Source: an uncultured Acetatifactor sp. (lineage in GTDB: Bacteria; Bacillota; Clostridia; Lachnospirales; Lachnospiraceae). Taken from it: 64,000 nt of DNA. Shown here piece after piece: positions 59,170 through 64,000 of this stretch. Under the pieces are notes generated by a model that saw only the letters and a program-made list of their open reading frames with translations, was not told the DNA's origin and did no database searches. The DNA is taken from NCBI GenBank assembly GCA_910585665.1, contig CAJUFI010000008.1:1-64000 (forward strand). The letters run 5' to 3'. Numbering within the stretch: the first letter of the stretch is position 1; the number at the start of each line of letters is the position of its first letter. Position numbers and translations under genes: made by a program.

Positions 59170-59928
59170 CTATTTGCTCATCTGGTAAGGCCCGTCCGCG
59201 GGGTAGCCGCCCTTTAGCTTTTGCATGCCGCGCTGTATGGCGTCCCTGGAATCCTTCCAGTCGGCGTCCTTGTTGCGGTAGTCGAATTTCTCCACCATCC
59301 ACGCCACGTCCTCGGCCAGGCGCTCCATATTGCGCTCCATGAGGGGGAGAAGGGTTTCGTAGAAGGAATCCCTGGTATTGTTGGAGAGCTTGCTGTCGGC
59401 GGCCTGGCACAGGTCCCCGAAGTGGTGCAGGCAGAAGCCTTTGCCCTCCCTGACCTTCTGGCGGAAGGAATCGTCCTGGTTCCACAGATAGAAGAAGGTG
59501 TCCAGGTATCTGGCGTAGGTTTCGGCGAAGTGGTCGCAGATATAGCAGGAGGCTTCCTTCTTCTGCACCCACCCGGCGAGGGGGTTGAGCTCTCCGGCCT
59601 TGCGCAGCTTGTCCTTGAAGGAGAGCCTTGCGGGCTTGAAATGGGCGAATTCGTTCTTCATCTCGCCTATGACCTTCTTGTAATGGGTCTTCAGGATCCA
59701 GGCGTTGCCCAGGGTGTTGCCATAGTCGAACATCTTCTGGAAATGCTGCCTGCAGAAGCCGGCCTTGTCCGTCATCTCGCGGATGTCAGCCTCCATGTAG
59801 GAGGAGCCGCTGCCCAGGACGAAGTCTAGCAGATCGCGCTCGATGCTCCTCTCGATGAAGCAAAAAGGGCACTCATCGCCTGCGTTCACGGCATCGTTCA
59901 GGGGGATGGTATATAATTGTTCTTTCAT
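59170..59928 (-). CDS. DUF6062-family protein
   Basis: Uncharacterised family common in Lachnospiraceae. The 252 residues contain an N-terminal CPFC motif (AGDECPFCFIERSIERDLLD), a middle CYICDHF and repeated C-x-x-H elements (GFCRQHFQKM, GFCLHHFGDL) that suggest metal or cluster binding. ATG 59928 lies after AAAGGACAAAACC. Convergent with the TetR gene, 22 bases apart at their ends. Confidence 0.7.
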   Translation of the reverse strand: MKEQLYTIPLNDAVNAGDECPFCFIERSIERDLLDFVLGSGSSYMEADIREMTDKAGFCRQHFQKMFDYGNTLGNAWILKTHYKKVIGEMKNEFAHFKPARLSFKDKLRKAGELNPLAGWVQKKEASCYICDHFAETYARYLDTFFYLWNQDDSFRQKVREGKGFCLHHFGDLCQAADSKLSNNTRDSFYETLLPLMERNMERLAEDVAWMVEKFDYRNKDADWKDSRDAIQRGMQKLKGGYPADGPYQMSK

Positions 59929-60030
59929 GGTTTTGTCCTTTCTGTGGTTTTATAGATAGTTTACAATAGATTTTACATAAATGCTACATTTTTATGACGA
60001 TTCGGAAATTGAAATTTAAGTTTTTTTAAG

Positions 60031-60059
60031 TTGTAATGTACCGGAATGCACGCTAGTAT
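60031..60059 (+). promoter_or_regulatory. Probable promoter of the MBOAT gene
   Basis: TTGTAA and TAGTAT separated by 17 bases, 38 bases before the TTG start. TATAGT three bases later is an alternative -10. Confidence 0.45.
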
Positions 60060-60096
60060 AGTATTGTGAGAGAAAAAACGAAAGATGTGATGATGA

Positions 60097-61509
60097 TTGG
60101 TATTCAGCGGGATAGAATTCTTGCTCTTCTTCCTTCCGCTTTTTTTGATATTGTACGCTCTGGCCCCAAAAAAGATGAAAAACATGACGCTTCTGTCAGG
60201 AAGTCTTGTTTTCTATGCCCTTGGGGAGGCGAGGTACCTGCCGCTCCTGATGTTGTCCATACTGGTCAATTATTTTTTCGGACTGCACATAGGGCGCAGA
60301 GGGGCGCGGCCGGAGAGTGCGGAGAGGCAGACGGAGAGAGAGCAACAAAATAGATTAAAACTTAATAGAAAACGCAGGGTATGGTTCCTGGGGGCCATTT
60401 TCCTCAATGTGGGGGTCCTCGCCGCCTTTAAATACGGCAAGGGAGGGGACTATCTGCCCCTCGGCATCAGTTTCTATACGTTCCAGGTATTATCGTATCT
60501 GATCGATGTCTACCGGGGCCGGTACAGGAGAGAGATGTCCTTCGTGAACTTCGCCGTCTATATCTCCATGTTCCCGAAGCTGCTCTCCGGACCTATCGCG
60601 GAGTATGAGGAGGTCCGGGACGAACTGGGGGCCAGGAAGTTCACCGCTGGGGGGATCCAGGAGGGGCTCAAGGTGTTCACGCTGGGCCTGGTCGTCAAGG
60701 TGCTGCTGGCTGACCGGATCGGTCTATTGTGGCAGGAGGTGCAGGTGACAGGGTTCGAGAGCATCTCCACGCCCCTGGCCTGGCTGGCGGCCATAGCCTA
60801 CTCCCTGAAGATTTACTTCGACTTTTACGGATACTCCCTGATGTCCATGGGGCTGGGCAGGATGCTTGGCTTTTCGCTGCCGGAGAATTTCCGGAATCCG
60901 TACATGGCAGGCTCCGTGCGGGAGTTCTACCGCAGATGGCACATGACCCTGAGCAGATGGTTCCGGGAATATGTCTACATTCCGCTGGGAGGCAACCGCA
61001 AGGGTGAGTTACGCACGGTCCTCAATCTGCTGGCGGTATGGTTCCTGACATCGATTTGGCACGGAAGCACGGGGAATTTCCTCATATGGGGGATGCTGCT
61101 GTGGCTTGCAATCGTGATCGAGAAGCAGCTGGACGCGCTGGGGATATTCTCCCGCCTGGGAAAGGTGCCGAAGACAGTGCTGTCGCATCTGTATGTCTGG
61201 GCGTTCATTCCGGTGACATGGGTGTGCTTCGCAATCACGGACATCGGGCAGCTGCAGATTTTCCTGGGAAGGATGTTCCATACCATGCCGGGCATCCGGG
61301 TCAGCGCTGGGGACTGGAGAAACGCTTTGGTCAATTACGGCTTCCTACTGGCGGCAGGGGCGTTGGCCTGTACGCCGTGGCTGCAGAAGCTGTTCCGCCG
61401 CATCAAGGACAGCTGGATTGGAATGCTCTTGCTGGCGGTGCTGTTCTGGGTGTGTGTCTGGCGGCTGGAGATGGAGGGGCAGAATCCTTTCATGTATCTC
61501 CATTTCTAA
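60097..61509 (+). CDS. MBOAT-family O-acyltransferase (AlgI/DltB-like)
   Basis: Multi-pass membrane acyltransferase that moves acetyl groups to the cell surface. The 470 residues show the AlgI pattern: LLFFLPLFLILYALAPKKMK, LPLGISFYTFQVLSYLIDVY, FPKLLSGPIAEYEE, REFYRRWHMTLSRWFREYVY and the catalytic histidine in TSIWHGSTGNFLIWG. The start must be the TTG at 60097, because a stop codon lies directly before it in frame. The SGNH-type protein downstream would be its partner for polysaccharide O-acetylation. Confidence 0.9.
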   Translation: MVFSGIEFLLFFLPLFLILYALAPKKMKNMTLLSGSLVFYALGEARYLPLLMLSILVNYFFGLHIGRRGARPESAERQTEREQQNRLKLNRKRRVWFLGAIFLNVGVLAAFKYGKGGDYLPLGISFYTFQVLSYLIDVYRGRYRREMSFVNFAVYISMFPKLLSGPIAEYEEVRDELGARKFTAGGIQEGLKVFTLGLVVKVLLADRIGLLWQEVQVTGFESISTPLAWLAAIAYSLKIYFDFYGYSLMSMGLGRMLGFSLPENFRNPYMAGSVREFYRRWHMTLSRWFREYVYIPLGGNRKGELRTVLNLLAVWFLTSIWHGSTGNFLIWGMLLWLAIVIEKQLDALGIFSRLGKVPKTVLSHLYVWAFIPVTWVCFAITDIGQLQIFLGRMFHTMPGIRVSAGDWRNALVNYGFLLAAGALACTPWLQKLFRRIKDSWIGMLLLAVLFWVCVWRLEMEGQNPFMYLHF

Positions 61510-61584
61510 TAAGGAAAGGCGCTGCGGATTCCCGGGAGGGAGTGCGGTTTCCGCCGGGAGAGCGCAAAGAATGGGTGACGGAAA

Positions 61585-62703
61585 GTGAAATGGTTGAAAA
61601 AATGGTCCTATCTGGCATTGCTGCTGGGTACGGGAGTGATATATCTGGCCTGCGTGGACGGCTGGCAGGTCTATGCGGAGCCCTTGGCCCAGGCCAGGGA
61701 ATGGTATGAGGAATGCCGGAGAGATGGCATATTCGCGGTGGTCATGGGCTTCGGCGGCCAGGGAGCCGGGGACGGCGCTTCTGGAGAGGGGGATTCCAAC
61801 GGCGACATGACGGGGGAGGGCGGCTCCTTCGGCGGTCAGTACGGAGGGGACGGCTCCTACGACGGTGGGCTGGGCGGAGCGGAAGGCGACTTCTCAGGCA
61901 GCAGCGGCTGGGACGTGGCAGGGGGCGGAAGCGGCAACTCGCCCGGAGGGCCCGGAAGCGGAAGCGGCAACTCGCCCGGAGGGCCCGGAAGCGGAAGCGG
62001 CAACTCTGCCGGAGCGCCCGGAGGGGGAAGCGGCAACTCGCCCGGGGTACCCGGGGGCGGCAGCGGCAATTCCGCCGGAAACGCGCCTGCCGGGGAGCCG
62101 GTGTACATGACGGTGGAGGACGACTATTTTGCGGATGCCGTGTTCATCGGGGATTCCAGGACGGTAGGGATGTTTGAGTACGCCGGCCTGGAGGAGACGG
62201 CGGCCTTCTATGCTTCCACGGGGCTGACCGTCTATAGGCTGTTCGACTCGGAGATCGTGGAGGTGCCCGGCGAGAGGAAGAAGATCACTGTGGAGGAGGC
62301 GCTGCAGCAGAATGCCTTCGCCAAGATTTACCTGATGATAGGCATCAATGAGATGGGCACGGGCACGGTGGATTCCTTCATCGAGAAATACCAGGAGGTG
62401 GTGGCCCATCTGCAGGAGCTGCAGCCCAATGCCATCATCTATCTGCAGGCCATCATCAAGGTGACCGCCGAGCGTTCCAATCAGGGGGACTACATCAACA
62501 ATGAGGGCATTGTGGCCAGGAACGAGCGGATTGCCCAGATGGCTGATAACCAGAGGGTCTTCTATCTGGACGTGAACCCGCTGGTCTGCGACGAGACGGG
62601 AGGGATGGTGCCGGAGTATACCTTTGACGGCGTGCACCTGAAAGCGAGATATATCGATATCTGGAAGGATTTTCTGAAGAGCCACGCGGTATCGCTGCCG
62701 TGA
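61585..62703 (+). CDS. Membrane-anchored SGNH-hydrolase with Gly/Ser-rich stalk
   Basis: The 372 residues have one N-terminal helix (WSYLALLLGTGVIYLACV), a stalk of about 120 residues built of glycine, serine, proline and asparagine (repeats such as GGGSGNSPGGP), and an SGNH-like domain from about residue 180: VFIGDSRTVGMFEY with the catalytic serine, LMIGINEMGTG, and DGVHLKARYIDIW with the final Asp-x-x-His. The start is GTG 61585 with a poor ribosome site. Together with the MBOAT gene it suggests extracellular acetylation or deacetylation of a wall polymer. Confidence 0.85.
   Translation: MKWLKKWSYLALLLGTGVIYLACVDGWQVYAEPLAQAREWYEECRRDGIFAVVMGFGGQGAGDGASGEGDSNGDMTGEGGSFGGQYGGDGSYDGGLGGAEGDFSGSSGWDVAGGGSGNSPGGPGSGSGNSPGGPGSGSGNSAGAPGGGSGNSPGVPGGGSGNSAGNAPAGEPVYMTVEDDYFADAVFIGDSRTVGMFEYAGLEETAAFYASTGLTVYRLFDSEIVEVPGERKKITVEEALQQNAFAKIYLMIGINEMGTGTVDSFIEKYQEVVAHLQELQPNAIIYLQAIIKVTAERSNQGDYINNEGIVARNERIAQMADNQRVFYLDVNPLVCDETGGMVPEYTFDGVHLKARYIDIWKDFLKSHAVSLP
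61921..62085 (+). repeat. 33-bp in-frame repeats in the stalk region
   Basis: About five 33-bp units, each encoding an 11-residue block such as GSGNSPGGPGS. The first units are near-identical and later ones drift, as expected of slippage. Confidence 0.85.
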
Positions 62704-62745
62704 GCGCCAGAGCGAACAGGCCCGGATATCAACAAAACATCAAAG

Positions 62746-62780
62746 ATGCCCCGGAGCGAATTGGCGCTCCGGGGCATTTC
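62746..62780 (+). terminator. Intrinsic terminator after the SGNH gene
   Basis: ATGCCCCGGAGCG pairs with CGCTCCGGGGCAT around AATTGG, followed by a short TTTCG. Confidence 0.8.
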
Positions 62781-62791
62781 GTGAAATTTTC

Positions 62792-62820
62792 TTGACGGAT
62801 GAACGCGGAACCCTTATTAT
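62792..62820 (+). promoter_or_regulatory. Promoter of the uracil/xanthine permease gene
   Basis: TTGACG and TATTAT separated by 17 bases. The 129-base leader contains a stem AGAGGTTGC / GCAGCCTCT, but I could not match it to a PyrR site or a purine riboswitch. Confidence 0.7.
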
Positions 62821-62949
62821 AGTGGTCAGAGGTTGCTGTCGTCAGGGCTGCAGCCTCTTGCCATGTGGGGCGCGGCTGCTTCCGCTGGCAGGGACAATCA
62901 CAGAAGTCAGGTGGGGGGAGCTATCTGACGGATAGAGGAGGAAGAGTTC

Positions 62950-64000
62950 ATGAGTGAAAAAAAGAAAACGGTTTCCGCCGGTCAGGAGGGCGGAAGAAAA
63001 GGCGGCAAAGAATCCGGTGACAGAGGAATCGGCGAAGCCTGCATCTATGATGCCAGAAGCCTGGGGGCGCCCAAGGTGCTGGTGCTGGGGGTACAGCATA
63101 TGTTTGCCATGTTCGGGGCCACGATCCTGGTGCCCATGCTGACGGGCCTTGACGTGTCCACCACGCTGTTGTTCGCGGGGCTGGGAACATTGCTGTTCCA
63201 TTTTCTGACGAAGGGCAAGGTACCGGCGTTTCTGGGTTCCTCCTTCGCGTTCCTGGGAGGGTATGCCGCTATCGCGCCCATGGCGGACGCGGCGGGAAAT
63301 CCGTTGGACAATTCTAAGCTTCTGCCATACGCCTGTTTCGGCGTGGCCTGCGCGGGCTTGGTGTATCTGCTGCTTTCCCTTTTGATCAAATTGTTCGGCA
63401 CCGGAAAGGTGATGCGGTTCTTCCCGCCTATCGTCACGGGGCCTATCATCATTGCCATCGGCCTGACGCTTTCCCAATCGGCCATCGACAACTGTTCGGC
63501 GGACTGGTTCATCGCCATCGTGGCCATCGCCCTGGTGATCGTCTGCAATATCTGGGGCAGGGGGATGGTGAAAATCGTGCCGATCATCATCGGCGTCATC
63601 GGTTCCTATGTGCTGGCGGCTGTTCTGGGCCGGGTGGATTTCACGCCGGTACGGGAGGCGGGCTGGATCGGGCTGCCGATTCGCTGGGACAGGACGGCGT
63701 TCTGGGCGCTGACGGACGGGGACGTCTCTCTGCTGATCACTTCGGTGATCACAATCATGCCCATTGCGCTGGCTACGATTGTGGAGCATATTGGGGATGT
63801 CTCTGCCATATCTTCTACTGTGGGGAATAATTATATCAAGGATCCCGGCCTTCATCGGACGCTTCTGGGTGACGGCCTCGCGACTATCCTGGCGGCGCTG
63901 TTCGGCGCGCCGGCCAATACCACATACGGGGAAAATACGGGGGTGCTGGCATTGACGAAGGTGTTCGACCCGCTGGTGGTGCGGATGGCCGCGGTGTTCG
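62950..64000 (+). CDS. Uracil/xanthine permease, 5' part (cut by the window end)
   Basis: Nucleobase:proton symporter of the NCS2/UraA family. The first 350 residues are visible with no stop before the end. After a basic N-tail come VLVLGVQHMFAMFGATILVP near residue 47, GKVPAFLGSSFAFLGGYAAI near 90, FFPPIVTGPIIIAIGLTLSQ near 157, a late IALATIVEHIGDVSAISSTV near 275 and GAPANTTYGENTGVLALTK near 320. GGAGGAAGAG precedes ATG 62950. UraA and xanthine carriers cannot be told apart by eye. Confidence 0.9.
   Translation, partial: MSEKKKTVSAGQEGGRKGGKESGDRGIGEACIYDARSLGAPKVLVLGVQHMFAMFGATILVPMLTGLDVSTTLLFAGLGTLLFHFLTKGKVPAFLGSSFAFLGGYAAIAPMADAAGNPLDNSKLLPYACFGVACAGLVYLLLSLLIKLFGTGKVMRFFPPIVTGPIIIAIGLTLSQSAIDNCSADWFIAIVAIALVIVCNIWGRGMVKIVPIIIGVIGSYVLAAVLGRVDFTPVREAGWIGLPIRWDRTAFWALTDGDVSLLITSVITIMPIALATIVEHIGDVSAISSTVGNNYIKDPGLHRTLLGDGLATILAALFGAPANTTYGENTGVLALTKVFDPLVVRMAAVF

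Noticed and set aside
59960..59988. TTTACA-like repeats before the MBOAT gene as a third Pho box
   Set aside because: The spacing is 12 and about 10 bp instead of 11, and the flanking bases do not match the two good boxes.
62821..62949. Leader of the uracil/xanthine permease as a PyrR or purine riboswitch site
   Set aside because: A stem is present, but neither the PyrR-binding loop nor the purine aptamer junction sequences could be found.
1..64000. tRNA or rRNA genes
   Set aside because: No GTTCGA-type T-loops with matching acceptor stems and no rRNA-like stretches were noticed on reading; a tRNA finder would settle this.

Overview
The window looks like a chromosomal segment of a Gram-positive anaerobe of the Clostridia, most likely a gut Lachnospiraceae. 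The signs are strong AGGAGG-type ribosome binding sites, sigma-A promoters, a phosphotransbutyrylase/butyrate kinase pair, hexuronate catabolism (UxaC), PadR plus HAAS/DUF4097, a Bce-type antibiotic module, DUF2225 and DUF6062 proteins, glutaminyl-tRNA synthetase, and TPP and ZTP riboswitches. The placement is inference from gene content. There are no rRNA or tRNA genes, no complete insertion sequence, no CRISPR array and no prophage.

Layout. 1-2.6 kb: polar amino-acid ABC transporter. 2.6-5.6 kb: bacteriohemerythrin, then ptb-buk. 5.7-8.7 kb: SPOUT rRNA methyltransferase, a Vsr-like nuclease and a cytosine-C5 methyltransferase. 8.8-11.6 kb: LacI-type regulator and uxaC behind two cre-like operators. 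11.8-15 kb: a two-component system and a duplicated-domain lipoprotein sharing 11-bp direct-repeat operators. 15.5-21.8 kb: PHP phosphoesterase and a bceAB-bceRS module. 22-29.4 kb: FucU mutarotase, a small EF-Tu-like protein, an enlarged AddA and AsnB. 29.6-33.4 kb: a response regulator, kinase and lipoprotein operon. 33.7-36.8 kb: an AAA/DUF234 ATPase and a PadR-HAAS/DUF4097 operon. 37.2-41.4 kb: PhoP-PhoR and a Na/Pi symporter linked by a shared Pho-like box. 41.5-46.8 kb: LytTR regulator, a kinase with no membrane domain and two ABC exporters. 46.8-48.2 kb: decayed sigma/anti-sigma locus and a tandem array of palindromic elements. 48.2-49.4 kb: thiT under a TPP riboswitch. 49.6-53 kb: reduced flagellin-like gene and a ZTP-riboswitch operon for the last two steps of IMP synthesis. 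53-64 kb: damaged Nudix protein, GlnRS, frameshifted DUF2225 gene, MocR regulator, TetR, DUF6062, an MBOAT/SGNH acetylation pair and the start of a uracil/xanthine permease.

Two themes stand out. First, regulation is unusually legible: several near-consensus promoters, two riboswitches, a Pho-type box shared by phoP and the phosphate symporter, a direct-repeat operator shared by a two-component system and its lipoprotein, and a likely LytTR site before the exporters. Second, the segment is rich in small repeats. A family of about 100-bp palindromic elements has internal arms that change together between copies so that pairing is kept. At least eight minisatellites lie in coding regions or leaders (bceR end, kinase start, addA, the SGNH linker, the leader of a small EF-Tu-like protein, and others).

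No wholly new multi-gene defence or metabolic system could be demonstrated. The best candidates for something undescribed are the covarying palindromic elements, the three-arm alternative-hairpin leader before bceR, and the LytTR/soluble-kinase/double-ABC cassette.
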